Assembly (NCBI GenBank): GCA_017561265.1
Contig: JAFZDJ010000002.1
Span: forward strand, 1 to 64,000
Source: Bacteroidales bacterium
GTDB taxonomy: Bacteria; Bacteroidota; Bacteroidia; Bacteroidales; UBA932
DNA: 64,000 nucleotides
Reading direction: 5' to 3'
Below the pieces are notes generated by a model. It saw only the letters and a list, made by a program, of their open reading frames with translations. It had not been told where the DNA came from and made no database searches. Each line of letters opens with the position of its first letter. Position 1 is the first letter of the stretch. Shown here in pieces: positions 52,845 through 61,356 of this stretch. The position numbers and the translations under genes are program-made.

Positions 52845-53831
52845 TTAGAGGTTAGGATTGATAGTCTTCCACTCTGATACTGGCGGAATGATGCCGAGGT
52901 TGATGATCTCGTCACGCATAACCTGAAGGTGTGCGTAAGATGCGTCGAGAGCAGCGATCTCCTCTGCTGTACCCTCGACCTCACCGAAGTGAACACCTGT
53001 TGCATCGATTACTGTAGGCATTGCCATGAGGACATTCTGATACTTCTCAGTGTTTACATAGCATCCTGCAGGCCAGTTGAACTGAGGACCACCCATTGCA
53101 GCCTGAATCATAAGAACTGACTGATAAGATGGGCTCTGGAATGATGAACGGCCACGAAGTTTGATGATGTTCGATCCACCCTGGATAGTAGCGTGCTTGA
53201 TTTCAGCCCACTTGTCCTCAGGAATGTTGTACTCTGCGAGCGGCTTGCCGTCAACTGTAATCTTAGATGCGAATACAGCCATTGCCTCACCGTGACCACC
53301 ATAAGTACGAGCGTTCTCTACCTTGTACTGTGGAACTCCGAGCTCCTTGGCGATTGCTGACTGAAGACGAGTCGAGTCGAGAGCAGCAAGTGAAGTAAGC
53401 TGGCTTGGCTTGAGACCTGAGCGGATGAGAGCTGTGAGAGCTGTCACGTCAGCAGGGTTGAAGATTACTACAACGTGGTTTACATCTGGGCAATACTTTC
53501 TGATGTTGTCACCGAACTCAGCAGCGATCTGGCAGTTACCCTTGAGAAGATCCTCACGAGTCATACCCTCCTTACGAGGAGCTCCACCTGATGAAATGAT
53601 GTACTTAGCGCCTGTGAAAGCCTCTTCTGGATCAGTTGTCCATGTGATGTTCGCACCCTCGAATGCGCAGTGATAAAGTTCCTCTGCAACACCGTTTACG
53701 CCTGGACCATAAATGTCATAAAGGCAGATGTTTGGAGTAAGGCCGAGCATGAGAGCTGTCTGAGCCATGTTTGATCCGATAGCGCCACCGGCACCTACGA
53801 TCACGAGCTTGTCGTTAGTCAAAAATTCCAT
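52845..53831 (-). CDS. mdh: Malate dehydrogenase
   Basis: 328 residues. NAD-binding VIVGAGGAIGSNMAQTAL at the N-terminus, mobile loop SSGGAPRKEGMTREDLLKGN with the substrate Arg residues, NPADVTALT, LDSTRLQSAIA, and catalytic YGGHGE. Interconverts malate and oxaloacetate; in Bacteroidales it works mostly in the reductive direction toward succinate. The GAPRKEGM loop marks malate rather than lactate specificity. The gene stands alone between two terminators. Confidence 0.95.
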   Translation of the reverse strand: MEFLTNDKLVIVGAGGAIGSNMAQTALMLGLTPNICLYDIYGPGVNGVAEELYHCAFEGANITWTTDPEEAFTGAKYIISSGGAPRKEGMTREDLLKGNCQIAAEFGDNIRKYCPDVNHVVVIFNPADVTALTALIRSGLKPSQLTSLAALDSTRLQSAIAKELGVPQYKVENARTYGGHGEAMAVFASKITVDGKPLAEYNIPEDKWAEIKHATIQGGSNIIKLRGRSSFQSPSYQSVLMIQAAMGGPQFNWPAGCYVNTEKYQNVLMAMPTVIDATGVHFGEVEGTAEEIAALDASYAHLQVMRDEIINLGIIPPVSEWKTINPNL

Positions 53832-53983
53832 AATAAATCTATAATGTTAACATTTAGTTTCAAATCTTGGCAAATATAATAAATTTATTCATTCGTCGGC
53901 GCGTTGCATATCAAAATATCAGGCTTAATGACACACGCCCCATCCTCAGACGTAAAATATTTTCAGATATCAAAAGTCTTTAT

Positions 53984-53991
53984 TATCTTTG
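53984..53991 (+). promoter_or_regulatory. Promoter box of the structured RNA / PPTase transcript
   Basis: TATCTTTG with TTTC 19 bp upstream (53961-53964). The start of transcription would be near 53998, just before the RNA fold at 54018. Confidence 0.6.
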
Positions 53992-54017
53992 CAGTCTAAT
54001 TATTAGTTATTTAGACA

Positions 54018-54202
54018 GTGGAACCTCCCAGTCCTATAGTAAATAATCAGCAGATTGCCGCGGATCAGACTTCTGACGATCCGTTGTCCAACAACATTTA
54101 TATGATTATGAGCGGCACCTCCGGCGACAGTCAGGAGGCGTTTTCTGTGTGTGCATGGTCTGCACGCACGGGACTGTCGTATATAGGCACTCCAAGTTCC
54201 AC
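54018..54202 (+). ncRNA. Multibranched structured RNA, class unknown
   Basis: A closing stem is formed by 54018-54024 with 54196-54202 and 54030-54038 with 54182-54191 (one bulged C). Inside are a stem 54056-54061 with 54112-54117 enclosing hairpins (54062-54066 with 54078-54082; 54083-54086 with 54092-54095) and a second arm 54125-54132 with 54172-54179 (8 bp) capped by 54147-54155 with 54161-54169 (9 bp, one G-U). A 64-codon GTG frame covers the same bases but resembles no protein and its start lies in the stem. It may be a leader of the PPTase gene, or a free RNA. I do not recognise the class. Confidence 0.65.
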
Positions 54203-54226
54203 ACACTCATAGAACATCATTTATAT

Positions 54227-54862
54227 ATGGCACTATATTTAAGAAAGAAACTCGACAACAAGGCGGAAATCGCCGTATGGCAGGTCACGGAATCCGAAGA
54301 TGAGCTACGTAATCTTGTTTCCGTTCCTACAGATGAACTTGAAGAGATATCTCTTTACAGAGACGAGAACCACAGAAGGCAGAAGCTTGCTGTACGCGCT
54401 CTCCTGAACGAAGTGTTCGAGGAGAAGATGTACCTCAACCACCATGACAACGGCAAGCCTTACCTTGAGAACAGCGTCACAAACATCAGCATCACTCATA
54501 CCGACAAGTATGTGGCGATCATCATCAGCGACGATGACGAACTCGGTATCGACATCGAGTCTCTCGACAGGGATTTCTCGGTTGTCGAGAAGAAGGCTCT
54601 TTCTGAAGATGAGATAGACGATCTCGAGAAGGAGAAGAGAAACGAGCAGCTTGCCATCTACTGGTGCGCAAAAGAGGCCATATTCAAGAGAATGTCTCAG
54701 AACCGCGTAATCTTCGCCGAGCAGATCGAGGTAGAGAAGTTCAATGTACGCAAGGAAGGCGAGCTTGAAGCTACCTTCATACACAAGGATGAGCACGAGG
54801 AGGATTTCGAACTCGAATATATGATCTTCGACCGCCATGTGCTCGTATGGCTGGTCGGTTAA
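54227..54862 (+). CDS. 4'-phosphopantetheinyl transferase (Sfp-like)
   Basis: 211 residues from ATG 54227. The PPTase signature is present: ELGIDIESLDRDF (metal-binding GxDxE) and YWCAKEAIFKRM (W-x-x-KEAxxK), with ISITHTDKYVAIIIS before. It moves phosphopantetheine from CoA to carrier proteins. The length is that of the Sfp/AcpT group rather than AcpS. No carrier or synthase gene is nearby, so the carrier is unknown. It follows the structured RNA by 24 bp. The terminator at about 54905-54937 ends it. Confidence 0.85.
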   Translation: MALYLRKKLDNKAEIAVWQVTESEDELRNLVSVPTDELEEISLYRDENHRRQKLAVRALLNEVFEEKMYLNHHDNGKPYLENSVTNISITHTDKYVAIIISDDDELGIDIESLDRDFSVVEKKALSEDEIDDLEKEKRNEQLAIYWCAKEAIFKRMSQNRVIFAEQIEVEKFNVRKEGELEATFIHKDEHEEDFELEYMIFDRHVLVWLVG

Positions 54863-54904
54863 ATTTCAGTTCATTTAGAAAAACTAAAATTTATCAAATA
54901 TGTA

Positions 54905-54937
54905 TAACCCTGTTAACCAAAACGTTAGCAGGGTTGT
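54905..54937 (+). terminator. PPTase gene terminator
   Basis: AACCCTGTTAAC pairs with GTTAGCAGGGTT, followed by a T-rich run. Confidence 0.75.
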
Positions 54938-54984
54938 TTATTTCTTGTTGATAACTTTCGCTAGGATATTAAAATGTTTTGATA

Positions 54985-55081
54985 TATATTTGTCGTGCTG
55001 TCCCGAACAAGTCTCATGAGACAGCGGAATCATTAAGATATAAACCTGTCGACGGACCTTTAAGGGTAAAGGGTCCGGTCG
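54985..55081 (+). promoter_or_regulatory. nrdD promoter and structured leader
   Basis: TATATTTG at 54985-54992 is followed by two hairpins: 54997-55002 with 55020-55025, and 55050-55062 with 55067-55081 (CGAC, GGACC and TTTA segments all paired, two single-base bulges). They lie between the start of transcription and the nrdD ATG. No NrdR box was found. Confidence 0.55.
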
Positions 55082-55100
55082 GATTGACTCTCATACAGTT

Positions 55101-57308
55101 ATGGTAAAGCATGTAGTGAAGCGCGACGGAAGAGTCGTCATTTTTGATAATAGAAAGATCGTTGATGCCATCCTCAAGGCCATGAATGTGACCGAAGAGG
55201 GAGAGGACATCGTTCTCGCTGCCGAGATCGCTTCTGCTATCTCGAAGATCAATGTGGACAACATGAGTGTGGAGGACATCCAGGATCAGGTGGAGTACGA
55301 GCTCATGAACAGTCCTCGCAAGGAAGTGGCAAAGAAGTACATTGCATACCGTAATCAGCGCAACCTCGCCCGCAAGGCTAACTCGCGCAAGATCTTCCAG
55401 GAGATCATCGACGCTCAGGCTACGGAGATCACCCGCGAGAATGCTAACATGAATGCGGACACTCCTGCCGGAATGATGATGAAGTTCGCTTCAGAGTCTA
55501 CGAAATCGTACGTGGACGAGTGCCTGCTTTCCGAGGACGTCAAGGAGGCTGTAAAGAACAACTACATCCATATCCACGACAAGGACTACTATCCTACCAA
55601 GAGCCTTACCTGCATCCAGCATCCTCTGGACAAGATTCTTGAGGACGGATTCTTCGCGGGTCATGGAGAATCACGTCCGGCAAAGCGCATCGAAACTGCC
55701 AGCATCCTCGGATGTATTTCCATGGAGACTGTCCAGAACGAAATGCACGGAGGTCAGGCCATCCCTGCATTTGACTTCTACATGGCTCCGTTCGTAAGGA
55801 AGACATTCCAGGAAGAACTCGACAAGATAGGTGAGATCAACGGTGAGGATTATTCAAGACTCTATAACGTCACTATCGACGATTACCTGAAGCGCAATCT
55901 TGTCGGAATTCAGGGAGACGACAGAGTGATCCAGCATGCCATCAACATGACTGTCAGCCGTGTACATCAGGCAATGGAGGCCTTTGTGCACAACATGAAC
56001 TCCATTCATTCACGCGGTGGAAACCAGGTGGTATTCAGCTCGATCAACTATGGTACAGACACTTCTGCCGAGGGTCGCTGCGTGATCCGCGAGATTCTCA
56101 ACACCACATATGAAGGCGTAGGAAACGGTTCGACAGCAATATTCCCTATCCAGATATGGAAGAAGAAGCGCGGAGTAAGCTATCTCCCGGAAGACCGAAA
56201 CTATGATCTTTACAAGTTCGCATGCAAGGTATCTGCACGCCGTTTCTTCCCTAACTTCGTGAACCTTGATGCCCCATACAACCACCATGAGCTATGGAAG
56301 GCTGATGATCCTAAGAGATATCAGTGGGAAGTGGCTACAATGGGATGCCGCACACGTGTATTCGAGAACCGTTTCGGGCCGAAGACATCAATCGGACGTG
56401 GAAACCTCTCATTCACAACAATAAATATTGTAAAGCTTGCCATCGAGTGCATGGGCATAGAGAATCAGGAAGACAGGATCCATGAGTTCTTCCAGAAGCT
56501 GGACCGCGTTCTGGAGATTGCAGCAAAGCAGCTCAATGAGAGATTCAATTTCCAGAAGACTGCACTCAAGAAACAGTTCCCTCTCCTTATGGGAGCGCTC
56601 TGGATGGACAGCGACAAGCTGGCTGACAACGATACCATCGAATCTGTGATCAACCATGGAACCCTCGGAATCGGATTCATCGGACTTGCAGAATGTCTTA
56701 TCGCCCTTATCGGAAAGCATCATGGAGAGTCGGCAGAGGCTCAGGAACTCGGACTTCGCATAGTGACCTTCATGCGCAGCAAGATCAATGAGTTCTGCGA
56801 GACATACAAGCATAACTACAGCGTGCTCGCAACCCCTGCAGAAGGCCTTGCCGGCCGTTTTACACGCGGTGACAAGAAGAAATTCGGTATCATCCCAGGC
56901 GTCACTGACAAGGACTACTATACTAATTCCAACCATGTGCCGGTATACTACAAGTGTACTCCAAAGCACAAGGCAGAGATCGAAGGACCTTACCATGCAC
57001 TCACAGGAGGCGGACATATCTTCTATGTGGAGATCGACGGAGATGCGACACACAATCCTGAGGCCATCATGAAGATCGTGGACCTCATGGACAAATATGA
57101 GATCGGATACTGCTCAGTGAACCACAACCGCAACCGTTGCATGGACTGTGGATTCGAGAATGCAAAGGAAGGTCTCGTGGAGTGCCCTCACTGCGGAGGT
57201 CATAACATCGACAAGCTCCAGCGCATCACCGGTTACCTCGTCGGAACCACCAGCCGATGGAACGGCGGAAAGCTCGCAGAGCTGAAAGACCGCGTGGTAC
57301 ACGAATAG
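55101..57308 (+). CDS. nrdD: Anaerobic ribonucleoside-triphosphate reductase
   Basis: 735 residues. Reduces NTPs to dNTPs anaerobically with a glycyl radical. Residues about 1-95 are an ATP-cone (KHVVKRDGRVVIFDNRKIVD) for allosteric control. The barrel holds TRENANMNADTPAGMMMKFA and the C-terminal zinc site CMDCGF ... CPHCGG, then QRITGYLVGTTSRWNGGK, the glycyl-radical loop, and VVHE at the end. The activating enzyme NrdG is encoded at 59524-60027 on the other strand rather than next door, with an A+T-rich pair of genes in between. Confidence 0.96.
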   Translation: MVKHVVKRDGRVVIFDNRKIVDAILKAMNVTEEGEDIVLAAEIASAISKINVDNMSVEDIQDQVEYELMNSPRKEVAKKYIAYRNQRNLARKANSRKIFQEIIDAQATEITRENANMNADTPAGMMMKFASESTKSYVDECLLSEDVKEAVKNNYIHIHDKDYYPTKSLTCIQHPLDKILEDGFFAGHGESRPAKRIETASILGCISMETVQNEMHGGQAIPAFDFYMAPFVRKTFQEELDKIGEINGEDYSRLYNVTIDDYLKRNLVGIQGDDRVIQHAINMTVSRVHQAMEAFVHNMNSIHSRGGNQVVFSSINYGTDTSAEGRCVIREILNTTYEGVGNGSTAIFPIQIWKKKRGVSYLPEDRNYDLYKFACKVSARRFFPNFVNLDAPYNHHELWKADDPKRYQWEVATMGCRTRVFENRFGPKTSIGRGNLSFTTINIVKLAIECMGIENQEDRIHEFFQKLDRVLEIAAKQLNERFNFQKTALKKQFPLLMGALWMDSDKLADNDTIESVINHGTLGIGFIGLAECLIALIGKHHGESAEAQELGLRIVTFMRSKINEFCETYKHNYSVLATPAEGLAGRFTRGDKKKFGIIPGVTDKDYYTNSNHVPVYYKCTPKHKAEIEGPYHALTGGGHIFYVEIDGDATHNPEAIMKIVDLMDKYEIGYCSVNHNRNRCMDCGFENAKEGLVECPHCGGHNIDKLQRITGYLVGTTSRWNGGKLAELKDRVVHE

Positions 57309-57322
57309 AACAATCAGTTCAA

Positions 57323-57401
57323 GACAATATCCCTCGGATGTAGCTCGCTTCGCAAGAGCATATGTATATGCTTCGCTCACCTACATCCGAGGGATATTGT
57401 C
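57323..57401. repeat. Long-armed palindromic element after nrdD
   Basis: Arms 57323-57343 and 57381-57401 are 21-bp perfect reverse complements; inner hairpins include AGCATA-TGTA-TATGCT and GCTC/GAGC. It lies between convergent genes and may act as a terminator. The layout is like the elements at 20717 and 40081. Confidence 0.7.
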
Positions 57402-57413
57402 TATTTCTTATAG

Positions 57414-58349
57414 CTAGAACTTATGCACAGCTCTTACAAAATAATGCTCGTAATACTTATCTGAGCGACCATAAGATGTCTTATCTGTTTCCTTTTCTCC
57501 TTTTATATATTGTTTCTGATGATATTTATAATTCTTAGGATCTGAAGGAGACCATATATTTTCGACATCAATTTCCGTTGATGTCGCGTAGCCTCGAGTA
57601 TCTATAAAAGACCCATCGAAATCAAAATCGTACAGAGTCTTCACTCCTAGGCTTTTCAAAAGCTCTTTAACTGTCTCGTGACCTTTACAATATTCAGAAT
57701 AGGTCTCAGGAATGCCACCAGAAAGATTGTAGATCATCATGAATTCATCAATTGCTGGGAGATACCATCCAAAACCCATTTCACGGCAAAACCTGAATGC
57801 AGGGAAATCGTACCATGTGAGTTCTGTATTTTCAATGAGTTCATTGATGATTCTTGTGTTTTCCCATCCGTCTGTCCTGCTTCTTGCGTCTGTTCTGATA
57901 TTGACGATTCGTTCGCCATTTTTAAAAAATCCTCCCCAACACAGGTCATCTTCACTTTCTGTAAAAGACATGATTAACCCATGACGGCCATTATCGGTTG
58001 TATGTATGACAAAGCCTCTGACTCCTCCCTCGTCAAATATATCACCTACCTTATACTCACGGCTTACCGGTGGATAGGGATATGAATCGTAATTGGTTTG
58101 CTTTATAAACTCCCTTTCAGCCAAATCCTGATATGTTTCTATAGTTCCGTTTTCATAAGTGATGCTGAAGATATCACTTATCGAAATAGTATGTATGGTA
58201 CCGGCCTTACTGTATTTAATATCAGATTTGCTGATTTCAATAACCCTTCCGCTGAATTCTTCAGCAGTTTTCATTAAAATAACATCCTGAGCATAAGCAC
58301 AAATTCCACTTAAAATGCAGATGAATAAAGATGTAATAAGTTTTTTCAT
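57414..58349 (-). CDS. Exported protein with a shared N-terminal domain and FISUMP-like C-terminus
   Basis: 311 residues with signal peptide MKKLITSLFICILSGICAYAQ. The first about 80 mature residues (DVILMKTAEEFSGRVIEISK, IHTISISDIFSITYENG) are clearly related to the start of the next gene product (58373-59200). The rest resembles DUF1566/FISUMP-type modules: EDDLCWGGFF, GFGWYLPAIDEFMMIYNLSG and terminal YEHYFVRAVHKF. Located in an A+T-rich segment between nrdD and nrdG, 23 bp after its paralogue's stop. The function is unknown. Surface or periplasmic location follows from the signal peptide. Confidence 0.7.
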   Translation of the reverse strand: MKKLITSLFICILSGICAYAQDVILMKTAEEFSGRVIEISKSDIKYSKAGTIHTISISDIFSITYENGTIETYQDLAEREFIKQTNYDSYPYPPVSREYKVGDIFDEGGVRGFVIHTTDNGRHGLIMSFTESEDDLCWGGFFKNGERIVNIRTDARSRTDGWENTRIINELIENTELTWYDFPAFRFCREMGFGWYLPAIDEFMMIYNLSGGIPETYSEYCKGHETVKELLKSLGVKTLYDFDFDGSFIDTRGYATSTEIDVENIWSPSDPKNYKYHQKQYIKGEKETDKTSYGRSDKYYEHYFVRAVHKF

Positions 58350-58372
58350 GACACTGATTGATTTAATTCTGA

Positions 58373-59200
58373 CTAAAATAAAACCCCGATAAAGAAACGA
58401 TAGTATGGTACTCTATTATATATCCCCATATCAAATTGGCTATTAAAGCTAGTACCCACTCTGCCTCCGATTGTCAGCCAATTAAAATCCCATCCCAAAT
58501 CTAAATCAGCACCAATAAGTGTATTTGCCTCGCCATCGACTTTGCCAGTTCCAGTGATAAGATTTGTATCTAAAGGAATATTTAGAAACAACGATGCACG
58601 AAGATAAAAACCTTCATCATCACTGCGCAAAGAATATCCACAATGAATGTCTAAATTCTTAACAGAAGCCTTCAAGTCATTTATTTCATATAACTTATAA
58701 TTATATCCTAATGATCCTGCTATACCGTGACTTGCCTTTACATTAGGGAAATAATCGAATATAACATCGAGTCCAGTGTCAAGCCCTGCATAAAACAAGT
58801 CATAATTTTTGTTCTCGCTCGCAGCCATTCCAAAATATGTCTGCGCAGTCAGATACAAGTTCTTTTTATGTATATCACCTTTAGACTCTTCTTTCGCTTG
58901 TTCTATGAATGCATATCTCTGATCAGCAGGCTTTGAAACAACACTCACACTTTGTTTCGTCTCAAAATCAGTGATTTTTTCTTGAATTCCGTTTTCATAT
59001 TTGATTATGAAGACTTCTGATCGGGGAATTCTGTATGTCGGACCCTGTTGGTCATCAAATTTCTTGTATTCGATTTCATTACTTCCAACAGTCAGGACTT
59101 TAACATTGACTTCGGATGCGTCCATCATGACCAGAACATCCTGTGCATTTGCAGCAATCGCGCTAAATACACAACTGAATAGAATTAGAATCTTTTTCAT
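58373..59200 (-). CDS. Exported protein with the same N-terminal domain and a beta-barrel-like C-terminus
   Basis: 275 residues; signal peptide MKKILILFSCVFSAIAANAQ. The N-terminal domain (DVLVMMDASEVNVKVLTVGS, YRIPRSEVFIIKYENGIQEK) matches the 57414-58349 product. After a linker the C-terminal part has alternating strands (GIAGSLGYNYKLYEI, DIHCGYSLRS, LIGADLDLGWDFNWLTIGGR) and ends YRFFIGVLF, as in outer-membrane barrels. First gene of a two-gene unit with a structured leader. The function is unknown. Confidence 0.7.
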   Translation of the reverse strand: MKKILILFSCVFSAIAANAQDVLVMMDASEVNVKVLTVGSNEIEYKKFDDQQGPTYRIPRSEVFIIKYENGIQEKITDFETKQSVSVVSKPADQRYAFIEQAKEESKGDIHKKNLYLTAQTYFGMAASENKNYDLFYAGLDTGLDVIFDYFPNVKASHGIAGSLGYNYKLYEINDLKASVKNLDIHCGYSLRSDDEGFYLRASLFLNIPLDTNLITGTGKVDGEANTLIGADLDLGWDFNWLTIGGRVGTSFNSQFDMGIYNRVPYYRFFIGVLF

Positions 59201-59224
59201 AATAGTTAGTTGTATAAAATAAAA

Positions 59225-59374
59225 CGTGGACTCAACTGCTGTATCTGCATTCTGAGGTCTTAGGATACCTGTGGCACAAATACAAAGTGAAGCCCACGCT
59301 AACGCGCGAGCATCAACTTTACATTTCTTGCCACATTGAAATTTCCTAAGTTTCAGAATGAAAGACGTAAAGTT
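59225..59374 (-). ncRNA. Double-pseudoknot leader RNA of the two-gene unit
   Basis: A broken long stem pairs 59248-59255 with 59353-59360, 59259-59265 with 59344-59350, and 59271-59276 with 59329-59334. Two further pairings cross it: 59225-59229 with 59294-59298, and 59315-59322 with 59367-59374 (8 bp). Both put strands from the inner loop onto the outside flanks. On the minus strand the promoter box TAAATTTG is at 59413-59420, so the whole fold lies in the 5' leader of the gene starting at 59200. It is a riboswitch, ribozyme or regulatory RNA candidate; the class is unknown. Confidence 0.6.
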
Positions 59375-59412
59375 AACGCGTAATTACTCTATTGAGTAAG
59401 CTATATGTTCTG

Positions 59413-59420
59413 CAAATTTA
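59413..59420 (-). promoter_or_regulatory. Promoter box of the 59200 unit
   Basis: Minus-strand TAAATTTG followed by GC, matching TAnnTTTG. About 210 nt before the ATG at 59200. Confidence 0.55.
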
Positions 59421-59523
59421 AATAATATTTTTCTTTTTTTCGTCCGTTCGAATATAATTAAAAGCTATCTGGTATTAATAATCCGGTATCAGAACACTTG
59501 TGACAGTTTTCAGCAGATTTCTG

Positions 59524-60027
59524 TCATTTGTACGGAAGCGTTGGTACTGTTCCTGGAATAAGGTCTTCATCGCCTGGTTGAAGATGGATGATGCGCTGGT
59601 TCGAGCTGCCGCGGAAATGAAGCTCAGGATCGCGAAGATCGGCAATGAACGGACCGTCCACCAATGTGTCGATATATGGAAGAATCTGGCTCAGACGTTC
59701 GTCTGCAAGGATTTCCTCGTATGTAAATCCGGTGTAGCACCATATATTCTTGCCGGTCTCCTCCTTGATACGACGGGCAAGCTCAGTGAATGCCTCGACC
59801 TGATAGAGTGGATCGCCGCCGGAAAAAGTGACATCTGAAAATTCATCGGCTTTGACTATGTCCAGAAGTTCCTGCACAGACATTTCCCTGCCCCCATAGA
59901 AATCCCAAGACTGCGGATTATGACAGCCGGGACAATGATGGGCGCATCCCGCACAATATATCGATGTACGGAATCCAGGTCCATCGGCCATGGTCTCTTC
60001 CAATATATCTAGAATTCTTATATTCAT
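59524..60027 (-). CDS. nrdG: Anaerobic ribonucleotide reductase activating protein
   Basis: 167 residues from ATG 60027 (MNIRILDIL); an upstream in-frame start adds an unlikely tail. Radical-SAM cluster motif CAHHCPGC within YCAGCAHHCPGCHNPQSW, then VTFSGGDPLYQ (the GGE-like SAM motif) and WCYTGFTYEEIL. It forms the glycyl radical on NrdD. It follows the epimerase gene on the minus strand and converges on the nrdD direction, so it is not in an nrdDG operon here. Confidence 0.95.
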   Translation of the reverse strand: MNIRILDILEETMADGPGFRTSIYCAGCAHHCPGCHNPQSWDFYGGREMSVQELLDIVKADEFSDVTFSGGDPLYQVEAFTELARRIKEETGKNIWCYTGFTYEEILADERLSQILPYIDTLVDGPFIADLRDPELHFRGSSNQRIIHLQPGDEDLIPGTVPTLPYK

Positions 60028-60123
60028 AGAGCAACGTATATATGTATCAATCAACGAGTTACCCCAAAAGCCTGCCTTCCTTTGACAGCAGGGTCTATGC
60101 ATAATGTATTAATAGTCAATGTC

Positions 60124-61266
60124 TTACATTGCACTCTCCTTCGACAACGGTGCAGGACGGATGTCGTCCCATGAACGGATGGCCTCGTATGCTTCGCGAG
60201 AACCGTAGTATGCCTCGAATTTTTCAGGGTCATTTTCAACCCACCATTGTGTACCAAGTCCCTTTTCAAAGGCGAACGGCTTCATGAACATCCTGACAGC
60301 CCAGGCTGGGGCAAGAAAGGCAAGACGGTAGTACCACGGAAGCTTGGACTTCATGGTCGCGAAATATTCATCAACGGGAACATTTGCCCTGAAATGGAGG
60401 ATATCATCCAGAATGTCAGCATCCTTGTACCACATTCCGTGGAAGTTCTTCAAGGCAAACCACTGCGGCTCGAAGACCTTCTCTGGAGAAGGAAGTCCGA
60501 GGGCTGACAGCATACGGTTCATGAATTCATAATTGGTCATGCGATACTGTGCTCCGCTGCTGATGTTGTAGGCCTTGTTCCAGAAGTCTTCCGAAACCCA
60601 GTCTTCGCAGACCTGTGCCAGCAGACGACCTGAGTCTTCTATGGTAGCCCATTCCAGCACTCCTCCCATAGGCACATGGAAGGCAGTGGGATTGACTACG
60701 CTCAGGATGCCGGGATAGAGGATGCCGCTCTGACGCAGAGAAACAAGATATTTGAGTCCTGCAGAAGCAAATATCTGTTCAGCACGGATCTTTGAAAGCG
60801 CATACATGTCGAATTTGGCCGGCATCTGCGGCTCGGAAGCACAGCCCCAGTGGTGAGGAGGATTCCTGTCACCGTACTGGGCTACGGAACCGATGTAGAC
60901 CACCTTGATCTCAGATGCATTCGGCTGTTCCATGACCGCCTTGACAACATTCTCAGCAGAGCCTATATTGACCTTGAGTGTCTTCTCAGGATAGTAATCC
61001 GCAGCCGGAGACACCATCCCTCCGACATGAAGGACATAATCTGACCCTTTGACAGCTGCAAGGACATCCTCATAACGCATAAGGTCGCCCCACACCACCG
61101 TTACTGATGAATCGTCGAGATATGGTGCAAGCTTCTTGCGGTTCTTCTTGCTGTCGCGCGCAAGAATCCTTATGTCGAAACGCTCTCTGCGGGCATATAG
61201 TTCCTGAAAACCTGCCCAGCCCATGTTGCCGGTGGCTCCGGTGATGAAGACGGTCTTTTTTGCCAT
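60124..61266 (-). CDS. NAD-dependent epimerase/dehydratase family protein
   Basis: 380 residues of the extended short-chain dehydrogenase group. Rossmann motif FITGATGNMGWAG at the N-terminus; VNIGSAENVV and the catalytic YALSK (YxxxK) with the Ser in YIGSVAQYG. The C-terminal third (FHGMWYKDADILDDILHFRA) is specific to this subgroup. Substrates may be nucleotide-sugar or steroid-like; I cannot tell. It lies between nrdG and the GH43 genes, separated from the latter by a short repeat. Confidence 0.8.
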   Translation of the reverse strand: MAKKTVFITGATGNMGWAGFQELYARRERFDIRILARDSKKNRKKLAPYLDDSSVTVVWGDLMRYEDVLAAVKGSDYVLHVGGMVSPAADYYPEKTLKVNIGSAENVVKAVMEQPNASEIKVVYIGSVAQYGDRNPPHHWGCASEPQMPAKFDMYALSKIRAEQIFASAGLKYLVSLRQSGILYPGILSVVNPTAFHVPMGGVLEWATIEDSGRLLAQVCEDWVSEDFWNKAYNISSGAQYRMTNYEFMNRMLSALGLPSPEKVFEPQWFALKNFHGMWYKDADILDDILHFRANVPVDEYFATMKSKLPWYYRLAFLAPAWAVRMFMKPFAFEKGLGTQWWVENDPEKFEAYYGSREAYEAIRSWDDIRPAPLSKESAM

Positions 61267-61299
61267 AAAAAAATGCAGTCTGAAATTCAGACTGCAAAT

Positions 61300-61345
61300 A
61301 TAGTAAAGATTCTTCGCTTCGCTCAGAATGATAAGTCAGAGATAT
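61300..61345. repeat. Short interspersed repeat
   Basis: AGATTCTTCGCTTCGCTCAG with the following AATGATAAGTC is a widespread intergenic repeat, known from its false translation as SERSEES. It separates the epimerase gene from the GH43 gene. Confidence 0.6.
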
Positions 61346-61356
61346 TCGGAATGACA

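Noticed and set aside
54018..54212. 64-codon GTG frame before the PPTase gene
   Set aside because: Its bases form the arms of a multibranched RNA fold; the product resembles no protein family.
59221..59400. Integron attC site
   Set aside because: There is long dyad symmetry, but the expected GTTRRRY / RYYYAAC core sites are not found and no integrase is near.
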